Positions 13,923 to 20,520 of a stretch of DNA of 48,027 nt are shown one piece after another. Under the pieces are notes generated by a model. It searched no databases. It was given only the letters and a program-made list of their open reading frames with translations, and was not told where the DNA came from. The position numbers were made by a program, and so were the translations under genes. This stretch comes from a virus: positions 1-48,027 of IMG/VR virus record IMGVR_UViG_3300035145_002110. One strand, given 5' to 3'. Positions within the stretch are counted from its first letter, which is position 1. Each line of letters begins with the position of its first letter.

Positions 13923-14858
13923 TCACTCGCAATTACCGAGGAATGATAAGTTGTAAGATGTTGATGCATCAAAGTCAGCTGGAACCATGTCCACTTGCTT
14001 CAATTGTGCAGATAGTTCTTCCCAACGTTCTGATTTCATACAGCCAAGTTTGCTGTAATCCTTTGGAAGAAAGTCTTCTTTCATAAGTTCAATAGCACCC
14101 ATATGGATTTCTCTTGTAACTTTATTAGACTGACTAAGGATTAGATCCGCAGTTGGGTCTGGATTTTTCAATGATTTAGCAAAAGCCGCTCTCAGTCTAT
14201 CTACAACTTCTTGTACTAGTTCTGGGTTCTCATCGATCATCTTTTGTGTGGTGAATAGCACACTGTAAGGTCTGTAGCCCAATGACTCAAGTGTAATTTG
14301 ATCAGTTGCTACACCTTGTGCGGCTAGTCTTGCAGGAAGGAAAAGTGAATAACCCTGTTGGAACATTTCTTTTTCTCTGGCAAATAGAGCTAGATCACCC
14401 TTTAGTGGGAATTCTTGTGCAGTTACACCGTACTCTGCTTTTACCCACTTCCAGTATGTTACACCCATTTTAACAGCAAAACGTCTACCATCTAAGTCTT
14501 GAATAGTTTTGATGCCTTGATCTGGATGGAATACCAGTGTATAAGGTACATGGTCTAGGTTAGCAAAAACTGCAACTAGCCCTGCGCCTTTGGCGTTTGC
14601 AGCCATTACTGAATCTGATCCTTGTAGACCAAACTCAACTGAGCCAGCGGCTGTTTGAGCGGCTGTGTTAATACCAGGACCACCTGCTTTAACATTGATC
14701 TTTAGATCATGTTCGTCGTTATCTAACATTGCTTGCCAGAAAACACTTTGGTTACCTTGGGGGAACCAGTCCATAAGCAAAGTTACTTCCTTTGCTTGAG
14801 CAGTAGCAGCGAATAATAGTGCCACTGCACTGACTGCCAAAGATTTAATTAGTTTCAT
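13923..14858 (-). CDS. periplasmic NMT1/THI5-like substrate-binding protein with signal peptide
   Basis: 311 residues from the ATG at 14858, which has a strong GAGGAGA ribosome site. A Sec signal peptide (KSLAVSAVALLFAATAQA) precedes KEVTLLMDWFPQGNQ, the typical first strand of NMT1/THI5-like binding proteins (usual form LDWxPNxxH). It would bind the substrate in the periplasm and hand it to the permease. There is no lipobox, so the protein should be soluble. Relatives bind formylaminopyrimidine, taurine or alkanesulfonates; the ligand here cannot be told. A phage gene for an exported nutrient-binding protein is unusual, apart from PstS of cyanophages. Confidence 0.85.
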   Translation of the reverse strand: MKLIKSLAVSAVALLFAATAQAKEVTLLMDWFPQGNQSVFWQAMLDNDEHDLKINVKAGGPGINTAAQTAAGSVEFGLQGSDSVMAANAKGAGLVAVFANLDHVPYTLVFHPDQGIKTIQDLDGRRFAVKMGVTYWKWVKAEYGVTAQEFPLKGDLALFAREKEMFQQGYSLFLPARLAAQGVATDQITLESLGYRPYSVLFTTQKMIDENPELVQEVVDRLRAAFAKSLKNPDPTADLILSQSNKVTREIHMGAIELMKEDFLPKDYSKLGCMKSERWEELSAQLKQVDMVPADFDASTSYNLSFLGNCE

Positions 14859-14939
14859 TTTTATCTCCTCTATTAGAATGTTGGGTGTTCTGTAACTAAA
14901 AAATGCTTCACCCTGTACGCTTGTTATCTTCCACAAGCG
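14859..14939 (-). other. leader between folE and the ABC operon with small hairpins
   Basis: A 7-bp hairpin (14939-14933 with 14924-14918, 8-nt loop) overlaps the folE stop, and a 5-bp GGGTG/CACCC pair with T6 in its loop follows. The U run is not next to a stem, so this is not a standard terminator. The 65-nt gap otherwise holds only the ribosome site of the binding-protein gene. Confidence 0.3.
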
Positions 14940-15613
14940 AATTCTTGTTGGAGTTTAATATTATCCATAAACTCCTTTTTAGTACCATGATCTTCAGTAA
15001 ATGCACCACGTAATACTGTGGTTTGTGTTAGACTACTGGTTGCCATAATGCCTCTGTTCTCACAACAACCATGTGTTGCTTGAATATAAACACCGACATC
15101 ATTGCTGCCAGTTGCTTTCTGAATTTCATTTGCAATTACCATAGCAAGTTCTTCTTGCAAGGTACCACGTCTAGCACACCATTGTGCAATACGTGTATAT
15201 TTGCTGAGACCAATAAGTGTATCAGCTGCTATGATACCAATGTAAGCTGTGCCTTTTACAGGCTGGTGATGATGGCTACACATGCTAACCAGTTCACTAC
15301 GAACTACCAGCATGCCAGTGTATCTATCATCTGTTACATTGGGGAACGCTGTTGCATTGGGCATTGGATCATAACGCCCACTCATCAATTCATTGATGTA
15401 CATCTTGCTTAACCGTCTTGCAGTCTTTTGACTGTTGGGATCGTTGGCTGTGTCAATAACCAAACCATCCAGTACGGTTTTAAATTTGTTTTCTAATTCT
15501 TGTATTAATGCTTCTTTGTCTCCTGGTTGCATTACCGAGGAGATATTATCGCCCGCCCAATAACGAATGCCTGCATCGTCTAGGCGTGCCTTTAGTTCTT
15601 CTGATTTGTCCAT
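14924..15613 (-). CDS. folE: GTP cyclohydrolase I
   Basis: 229 residues from the ATG at 15613 (CGGAGCAAATA before it). It opens GTP to 7,8-dihydroneopterin triphosphate, the first step of both folate and 7-deazaguanine synthesis. The zinc/active-site segment is SELVSMCSHHHQPVKG (usual SxCEHHxxPxxG). GLSKYTRIAQWCARR and the late HGCCENRG segment (usual HxCxxxRG) complete the site. TARRLSKMYINELMSGRYD is the N-terminal family signature. The neighbours upstream are a glycosyltransferase and a QueD-like protein, so a role in preQ0-type DNA modification is more likely than folate supply, but both are possible. Confidence 0.93.
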   Translation of the reverse strand: MDKSEELKARLDDAGIRYWAGDNISSVMQPGDKEALIQELENKFKTVLDGLVIDTANDPNSQKTARRLSKMYINELMSGRYDPMPNATAFPNVTDDRYTGMLVVRSELVSMCSHHHQPVKGTAYIGIIAADTLIGLSKYTRIAQWCARRGTLQEELAMVIANEIQKATGSNDVGVYIQATHGCCENRGIMATSSLTQTTVLRGAFTEDHGTKKEFMDNIKLQQEFACGR

Positions 15614-15626
15614 TATTTGCTCCGAG

Positions 15627-16727
15627 TTATAGTGGTGTGTCACTTTTTGTTATTGTGTCATACATACGATTGCCACTGAAAAAATTCTGTGTCAACTGTG
15701 CTGACTCTGTATTTAACATGTTGTGATAATTACCGTGATTTTCCATGTAATTTTTTAACTTTTGGACAATCTTGGTTTTGTTCTTTTGATAACTATCCCA
15801 ACTTTCTGTCCATTCACTTGGATACTTAAATTCGTCATCATACATTTCTGTATAGCTGAGTCTATTAGGCATCATAGGAATGGCTCCTACCAACGCACCT
15901 TCATATGCGCTAATACCCAGTGTTTCTTGCAAGTTAGCACTAAACACTACCTTAGCTTCACCGAGTATATTATGGTATTCATTTTTTGTCAATTGTTGTT
16001 CCTGACAAACTATGAATTCGTATTCTGGTAACTGTGTTGCCAAATCTTTAAAAATATCTAGTTGTTTTTCAGGTGCTAGTCTGTGAGGAAATACCACTGT
16101 GTTTCGCTTTTCCATGTTCTTGTATGGTGCAAGTGTGTCTTGCATATACTCCATGGGCCAGCCTGTGATAACAATATTATCGTTGCTGTCTTTGAGTGTC
16201 TCTGCGGCACTCATACCAAACATACCTTTGTAGTTCAGCAAGTTCTCAGCAAACAGATTCAAGTGGAACTCTGTAGCAAAGTAGTTGTGATCATAGCACC
16301 AGAACATACTTTTCTCAGCATGTCTTACCCATGCCGCATCTCCAATTAGTCTTCCCAAAAAGTCCTGAGGATCATAGCTACCGGCATGCCACATGCCACC
16401 GATAGTAATATTTGTACCAAGAAGGCTAGCCATGTATCGTAACTGAATAACAGTAGGATTCCAAGCATCAGTGTAGAGGAAATAATCGCCATCGTTAATT
16501 TTCCCTTCACAGAAGAGTCTACCCAATTGCTCAAGCTGATTAGATTTGTATACATTTGTGCCTCCAAAATTGAGGAAGGCCCCAGGCGTAGTAGCCTGAG
16601 GCGTTTCTCCACCACTGATAACAACTACATCATCAGTGTGTTTGCGCAACTGCTCAGGAAGATGTTTCTTCCATTGTGCAGTGTAACGAGTATCAACAGC
16701 TTCTATGTCTATAATATAGACTGTCAT
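15627..16727 (-). CDS. glycosyltransferase, GT-B fold (GT4-like)
   Basis: 366 residues. The C-terminal half has the GT4 pattern: VVFPHRLAPEKQLDIF (about 213-228), FIVCQEQQLTKNEYHNILGEAK, then ANLQETLGISAYEGALVGAI (about 262-281) with the nucleotide-sugar-binding Glu-rich loop, and PNRLSYTEMY. The N-terminal half (FLYTDAWNPTVIQLRYMASLL) fits the acceptor domain. No membrane segment. It starts by ATGA overlap with a 101-aa gene and stands between the QueD-like gene and folE. Acceptor could be modified DNA, a virion protein or a host glycan; the gene context favours DNA only weakly. Confidence 0.75.
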   Translation of the reverse strand: MTVYIIDIEAVDTRYTAQWKKHLPEQLRKHTDDVVVISGGETPQATTPGAFLNFGGTNVYKSNQLEQLGRLFCEGKINDGDYFLYTDAWNPTVIQLRYMASLLGTNITIGGMWHAGSYDPQDFLGRLIGDAAWVRHAEKSMFWCYDHNYFATEFHLNLFAENLLNYKGMFGMSAAETLKDSNDNIVITGWPMEYMQDTLAPYKNMEKRNTVVFPHRLAPEKQLDIFKDLATQLPEYEFIVCQEQQLTKNEYHNILGEAKVVFSANLQETLGISAYEGALVGAIPMMPNRLSYTEMYDDEFKYPSEWTESWDSYQKNKTKIVQKLKNYMENHGNYHNMLNTESAQLTQNFFSGNRMYDTITKSDTPL

Positions 16728-17029
16728 GCTGCCTTCTTCTCAACCCAAGGATATTGGAAAATACCAACGTGGATTTTAAGTTTTTTAGGACTACGATCTG
16801 CATTGATCTTTACGTTAACATCGTAAGTGATTGCAGTATCACGAACACTGCTAACAATGCTAAAGTCCTGAATTTTACGACTTTTAGCTAAGTCAACGAG
16901 GTAGCTTTTGAACAACTTTTTAATGCGTTCTTCGCTGCCTTCTTTAGCTTCTAAACGACCGTCATAAGGTTCGATAATCTTAATTAGGTCGTACTTGATA
17001 TCATTAATACTAATGCGGTCTTGTCGCAT
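16724..17029 (-). CDS. 101-aa conserved hypothetical protein
   Basis: Starts at the ATG at 17029, two bases after the QueD-like stop. It reads MRQDRISINDIKYDLIKIIE..., then a charged helix (GSEERIKKLFKSYLVDLAKS) and beta strands (TAITYDVNVKI, LKIHVGIFQYPW). I recognise no domain. It is wedged between QueD-like and glycosyltransferase genes with no spare bases, so it is probably part of the same operon function. Confidence 0.55.
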   Translation of the reverse strand: MRQDRISINDIKYDLIKIIEPYDGRLEAKEGSEERIKKLFKSYLVDLAKSRKIQDFSIVSSVRDTAITYDVNVKINADRSPKKLKIHVGIFQYPWVEKKAA

Positions 17030-17030
17030 T

Positions 17031-17495
17031 TTATTGTACCTCGTATTCAATGGTTGCTCCATTCTCACCGTCTTCACTGACAGTAAGTTCGATTTTACGA
17101 TTGGGATATTTAAAGTTAATTTGTTGTGCAAGATCATCGCAGATCATTTCACAACTTTTATAGTCCAATTGCAGTGTCCCATCTGCATATAGACTTTCCA
17201 ACCAGCGTTTAAACTGAATGAATTCAATATCACGATCATCGTGGAATACTTGTATTGCCACTGTGAAGTGAAAAATATGTCGATGAATATAGCCTAAAAA
17301 GCTGACGTCATCGTCTCCGCCTGTAGCAAGATTTGGATCGTCTAGTGCCGCAGGATATTTATGTAATCCTTCTTTGCGAAATGTAACCCAAATCATACTG
17401 TTTGTTTTTTTAAGACCTTGCATCTTTGCATCTTCCTGTCTCATTTTCCAGAGCATCCATTCGTAATAACGTTCTGGTTCTGGTTGTTCTAACAT
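17031..17495 (-). CDS. QueD/PTPS-like protein with altered active site
   Basis: 154 residues. I align it to 6-carboxytetrahydropterin synthase as follows: H45 in FRKEGLHKYPAAL for the first zinc His; H71-x-H73 in YIHRHIFHF for the HGH pair; DIEFIQFKRWLE (about 89-100) for the DFxxLK strand; YKSCEMICDDLA (about 112-123) for TAENIA; SEDGENGATIEY (about 140-151) for the late Glu. The nucleophilic Cys that normally stands 4-5 residues before HGH is not present. The protein is also longer at the N-terminus. It may be a diverged QueD or a related enzyme. It starts by TAATG overlap with the 56-aa gene, and folE lies in the same operon. Confidence 0.6.
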   Translation of the reverse strand: MLEQPEPERYYEWMLWKMRQEDAKMQGLKKTNSMIWVTFRKEGLHKYPAALDDPNLATGGDDDVSFLGYIHRHIFHFTVAIQVFHDDRDIEFIQFKRWLESLYADGTLQLDYKSCEMICDDLAQQINFKYPNRKIELTVSEDGENGATIEYEVQ

Positions 17496-17665
17496 TACTC
17501 GTCATCATTGTCGAATTGAATATTAACTTTCTTTTCAATTCGTTGCATAATTTGTAAGATTTCCCACAGTTTCCAATCCATAGTCTTTGCCATTTCCATC
17601 AAGGCAGAGTCTGCTGTTTCTTCTTCTGCAGGTTTTTCTTCGATCACTCGAATCTTCTTAACCAT
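17495..17665 (-). CDS. 56-aa hypothetical protein
   Basis: Reads MVKKIRVIEEKPAEEETADS... and then a helix with MAKTMDWKLWEILQIMQRIEKK. The helix has the look of small T4-like cyanophage proteins. The start overlaps the DUF465-like gene by 8 nt and the stop overlaps the QueD-like gene as TAATG. Function unknown. Confidence 0.6.
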   Translation of the reverse strand: MVKKIRVIEEKPAEEETADSALMEMAKTMDWKLWEILQIMQRIEKKVNIQFDNDDE

Positions 17666-17834
17666 TAGTTTCTCCTTTGAGTTTCGTTATCTCGTCTTTG
17701 AGTTTTAGTTTGCGCTGTTTCATATTTTTAAGTGTTCTTTCACTATGTGTTGTATTATATAACCGTTTGATTTCAGTGTCAAGCATTCTATGTTCTTCAA
17801 CTAGTTTTTTTAGACGGTTTTCTACAGGGCTCAT
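17658..17834 (-). CDS. DUF465 (YdcH)-like coiled-coil protein
   Basis: 58 residues. The pattern LVEEHRMLDTEIKRLY...ERTLKNMKQRKLKLKDEI is the DUF465 signature (LxxEHxxLDxxI ... LKxxKLxLKDEI), a short antiparallel helical hairpin of unknown function widespread in proteobacteria. AAGGGAGAG lies 9 nt before the ATG. The gene overlaps the end of the cytidylyltransferase gene by 38 nt. Phage-encoded copies are uncommon in my experience, and the role is unknown. Confidence 0.7.
   Translation of the reverse strand: MSPVENRLKKLVEEHRMLDTEIKRLYNTTHSERTLKNMKQRKLKLKDEITKLKGETNG
17754..17782 (-). promoter_or_regulatory. consensus sigma70 promoter inside the DUF465-like gene
   Basis: Minus strand TTGACA (17782-17777), 17 bp, TATAAT (17759-17754), a perfect match. 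It would serve the 56-aa, QueD-like, glycosyltransferase and folE genes downstream. Confidence 0.7.
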
Positions 17835-18249
17835 TACTTACTCTCTCCCTTAGATCAGTGGTACTGAATCTATGATCTCTTTTGTTAAAGTATAGATCAA
17901 TGCCACGTTTACGACAAATATCTTTGCCTGTAAATTCTTTTTCACGATATTCCTCACCAAGAACTCTTACTGAGATATGATACATGCTCAATATATCTTG
18001 TAGGTCTTGTTCTGTTTGATAGGGAATTATCTCATCTACATAGCTAACTGCACTAAGTTGTGAGTAGCGTTCTACTAATGTTTGTACTGGTTTGTTTTTT
18101 GTATCTGGTCTATCGATTGTAGGATCTGTTTGTAAGCCAACAATCAAATAATCACAATGTTCCTTAGCTTCTCTGAGCATAGCAATATGTCCAGCGTGTA
18201 GCAAATCAAATGTGCTACATGTAAAGCCTATTCTTTTGTTACCGTTCAT
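17797..18249 (-). CDS. cytidylyltransferase-like nucleotidyltransferase (TagD type)
   Basis: 150 residues. GFTCSTFDLLHAGHIAML (about 8-25) holds the HxGH motif of the nucleotidyltransferase superfamily, and HRFSTTDLRERV (about 127-138) is the RxSTT motif seen in glycerol-3-phosphate and related cytidylyltransferases. It would join a phosphorylated small alcohol or sugar to CMP. It starts by ATGA overlap with the 170-aa gene. With the adjacent dehydrogenases it could make an activated polyol or sugar. Confidence 0.8.
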   Translation of the reverse strand: MNGNKRIGFTCSTFDLLHAGHIAMLREAKEHCDYLIVGLQTDPTIDRPDTKNKPVQTLVERYSQLSAVSYVDEIIPYQTEQDLQDILSMYHISVRVLGEEYREKEFTGKDICRKRGIDLYFNKRDHRFSTTDLRERVSNEPCRKPSKKTS

Positions 18250-18758
18250 TTGATTACCGTATCACCAACATAGTCTTTCCAGTCTGTGTATACATCACGA
18301 TCCATTAGATCATGTACACTGTGGCACCATACACCTGGATTGCTGTGTCCCCATGTTGTGTCATCTAGTTTAAGTGTTGCGTTATAATTAAATTGTTTAA
18401 TGTATGGAAGTTTTACACTTATCATACTAATGTAGTTATCATATTCGTCAAAGCCTGATTCTAACACACCATCTGCATACTCAACACCAAAGTCTAGTGT
18501 ACACCAGTAACCTAGTTTGAGTAATGGTGTAATCATTCTTTCCCAATCACCATACGCTTCGTCATCTTTGGGAGTAAAACTTTGACTTGTACCAAAGTAC
18601 AAATGTCTAATACCATTTTCATCAGCACGTTTTTGAATCTCTTCCCAAGGCTGAATGCCAACTACGAACAGTGTTTTCTCTCCATACATTGCTGTGCGTT
18701 CTACTTCTGTGCCAATAAAGTAAACCACATCTTGGCGTTCGTTTGTATCTAATCCCAT
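18246..18758 (-). CDS. 170-aa conserved hypothetical protein
   Basis: Notable segments are DVVYFIGTEVERTAMYGEKT (10-29), LYFGTSQSF (about 53-61), LGYWCTLDFGVEYADG (about 81-96), VKLPYIKQFNYNATLKLDD and NPGVWCHSVHDLM. The protein is rich in aromatic and Cys/His residues but has no family I can name. It overlaps both neighbours by a few bases. I believe similar proteins occur near queue-type genes in marine T4-like phages, but this is from memory and unverified. Confidence 0.6.
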   Translation of the reverse strand: MGLDTNERQDVVYFIGTEVERTAMYGEKTLFVVGIQPWEEIQKRADENGIRHLYFGTSQSFTPKDDEAYGDWERMITPLLKLGYWCTLDFGVEYADGVLESGFDEYDNYISMISVKLPYIKQFNYNATLKLDDTTWGHSNPGVWCHSVHDLMDRDVYTDWKDYVGDTVIK

Positions 18759-19681
18759 ACGATGTAACCTCTACTATAGTTTGCAGGACGATCATAACCA
18801 TCCTTAAATGCTTGTTTCCAATTTGTTTCTCTATTATATCCTTTAGTCCACACATTGTCAAGTTCAATCTTGCTTGTGCTGACTGCATATGTCGCCCACT
18901 TCATTGCTTCGTGAAATGTTTCTGCTCTGGGACTTGGCATCTTGATTGTCACATTATTCCATAACCAATCTTCCAATGGAAAATTATATTGCCTGTTTGG
19001 CGCACTTGCTAGTATTACCAATGCATTTGGATTTACTTTAACATTTGCAATTTTACTTTCGCCTTTGAGATCTACAATTACGTCATATGTTTTATTTGGC
19101 TTGCTACCATTTAAAAACTGTTGATTAACATTTGGGTTAAACCAATCTTGATTAGCGTTACCCCATACATCAATTTCAAAATCATAGTCGAATTCTAATA
19201 GTGTTTGATGAAATACTTTTGCAAGAAATCCGCTGCCAATGATTAACATGTTTCCTTCATTGCGCTTTTTTAATTCGTCTGCACAAACGAACTCCATATT
19301 AACCGCACATGCAACAGGCTCAATGATATATTCTGGGCTAGCTTCAGGCACTACACAATATGTACCTTTTTTACAGTTATACATGTCAGCATATGCAGGC
19401 TCGCCTCTGGTTGCAACATAATCTCCTATTTTACAATCATCAATATCATTGCCAACAGCAACTACTTGTCCTAACCCTTCATGTCCGTGCATTTGAGTTG
19501 GTAGTAATGTAAAGTCACCTGTCATCATATCAATATCACTGCGGCATACACCAGTCATAACTGCACACACACGTATTTCATCTTTGAGTAACATAGGCAC
19601 CATATAGTCTTTTTCAATAAACTCTCCGTTGCCTTGTGTTATTAATTGTCTTACAGGTTGTTTAAGATTTGATGAATCCAT
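18749..19681 (-). CDS. zinc-type alcohol dehydrogenase-like protein (MDR family)
   Basis: 310 residues from the ATG at 19681 (AAAGGA upstream). The GroES-like N-terminal half is clear: TGVCRSDIDMMTGDF (about 43-57), MHGHEGLGQVVAVGNDI (about 64-80) with the GHE motif, and IGDYVATRGEPAYADM. The catalytic zinc ligands C and GHE are kept. The structural zinc loop with four Cys is missing. The NAD domain has a modified loop (IIGSGFLAKVF). The C-terminus carries an additional segment. It overlaps the Gfo/Idh gene by 31 nt, so the two oxidoreductases probably act in one pathway. Confidence 0.75.
   Translation of the reverse strand: MDSSNLKQPVRQLITQGNGEFIEKDYMVPMLLKDEIRVCAVMTGVCRSDIDMMTGDFTLLPTQMHGHEGLGQVVAVGNDIDDCKIGDYVATRGEPAYADMYNCKKGTYCVVPEASPEYIIEPVACAVNMEFVCADELKKRNEGNMLIIGSGFLAKVFHQTLLEFDYDFEIDVWGNANQDWFNPNVNQQFLNGSKPNKTYDVIVDLKGESKIANVKVNPNALVILASAPNRQYNFPLEDWLWNNVTIKMPSPRAETFHEAMKWATYAVSTSKIELDNVWTKGYNRETNWKQAFKDGYDRPANYSRGYIVWD
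18833..18861 (-). promoter_or_regulatory. consensus sigma70 promoter inside the alcohol dehydrogenase-like gene
   Basis: Minus strand TTGACA (18861-18856), 17 bp, TATAAT (18838-18833). It lies about 75 bp before the 170-aa gene. Confidence 0.7.
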
Positions 19682-20520
19682 AGATCCATGTCCTTTTGTT
19701 TGTTCCAAAACTCATCATTATTTAGGTTCTCATGCGCAATACGAATCATTGCTTCATATGCACTTTCAGGACATAGTCCTAGTTGAAAACTAATTTTGTC
19801 TGTGTGGATAGCAATATCATCTCCACTCATACTGCGCCAGTCTGCATGTAAACTGTATCTACCAAGGTCAATGTAACAGCTATCATCTACATCATATACT
19901 CCATCTTTAACAATAGCACCATAGTTAGTGCCTGTCAATTGTGGAAGTTTCCAACGCTGATCACATCGACTGAACTTTGGGCTCATGTGCATCCAGTCTG
20001 GTTCTAATACTTGTACCCAACTCAACAAGTGTGGCATTAAGTCTCTGCTTACGCCGCCAAATGCTAGTTCTTTTGTAGTAAACCAACTGCCTGGCTTGGG
20101 TACTCTGTTGTCATTGATCCAGTTAATACGCACTTGACCTTGACTTGCCGCTTCACGTATTTGATGTACATTGTCTCTGTATTGATTGTTCTTGGTCATC
20201 ATAATACGTGTGTTAGGATGATCTGTTAACAGTTCTTCCCACAGCTCTGGATCATCTACACCAGGCTTTTCAACAAATACAATGTCACAGAAGTTTGCGC
20301 ATAGGTCTGCTAGCGGATAATGTGTGTGATTAGGTGTAGTGATATGACAGACATCCCATTGTACTAGACCTTGTTGCAGTGCTTTGTACACATGCTTGTA
20401 GTCTGCATCGGGATCTGCAATGTCCACAGTTGTTACTTGAACATTCATATCTTCGTAAATCTTTTTGTAGAGGCTACCAAAGCCTGTGCCTACAATAAGT
20501 GCTTTATTCAAAGAGTGCAT
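19651..20520 (-). CDS. Gfo/Idh/MocA-family oxidoreductase
   Basis: 289 residues. The N-terminal Rossmann loop is ALIVGTGFGSLYKKI (about 7-21), followed by DVCHITTPNHTHYPLA (about 55-70) and FVEKPGVDD (about 81-89) with the EKP motif of this family. These NAD(P)-dependent enzymes oxidise sugars, inositols and related compounds. The gene starts 17 nt inside the end of dpdA and ends inside the next dehydrogenase gene. Substrate unknown; a sugar or polyol precursor for glycosylation is a reasonable guess. Confidence 0.75.
   Translation of the reverse strand: MHSLNKALIVGTGFGSLYKKIYEDMNVQVTTVDIADPDADYKHVYKALQQGLVQWDVCHITTPNHTHYPLADLCANFCDIVFVEKPGVDDPELWEELLTDHPNTRIMMTKNNQYRDNVHQIREAASQGQVRINWINDNRVPKPGSWFTTKELAFGGVSRDLMPHLLSWVQVLEPDWMHMSPKFSRCDQRWKLPQLTGTNYGAIVKDGVYDVDDSCYIDLGRYSLHADWRSMSGDDIAIHTDKISFQLGLCPESAYEAMIRIAHENLNNDEFWNKQKDMDLWIHQILNNL

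Noticed and set aside
14859-14923. Possible TPP riboswitch before the NMT1-like transporter operon
   Set aside because: The 65-nt leader is too short and lacks the conserved CUGAGA and UGAUCUGGAUAAUGCCAGC-type elements.
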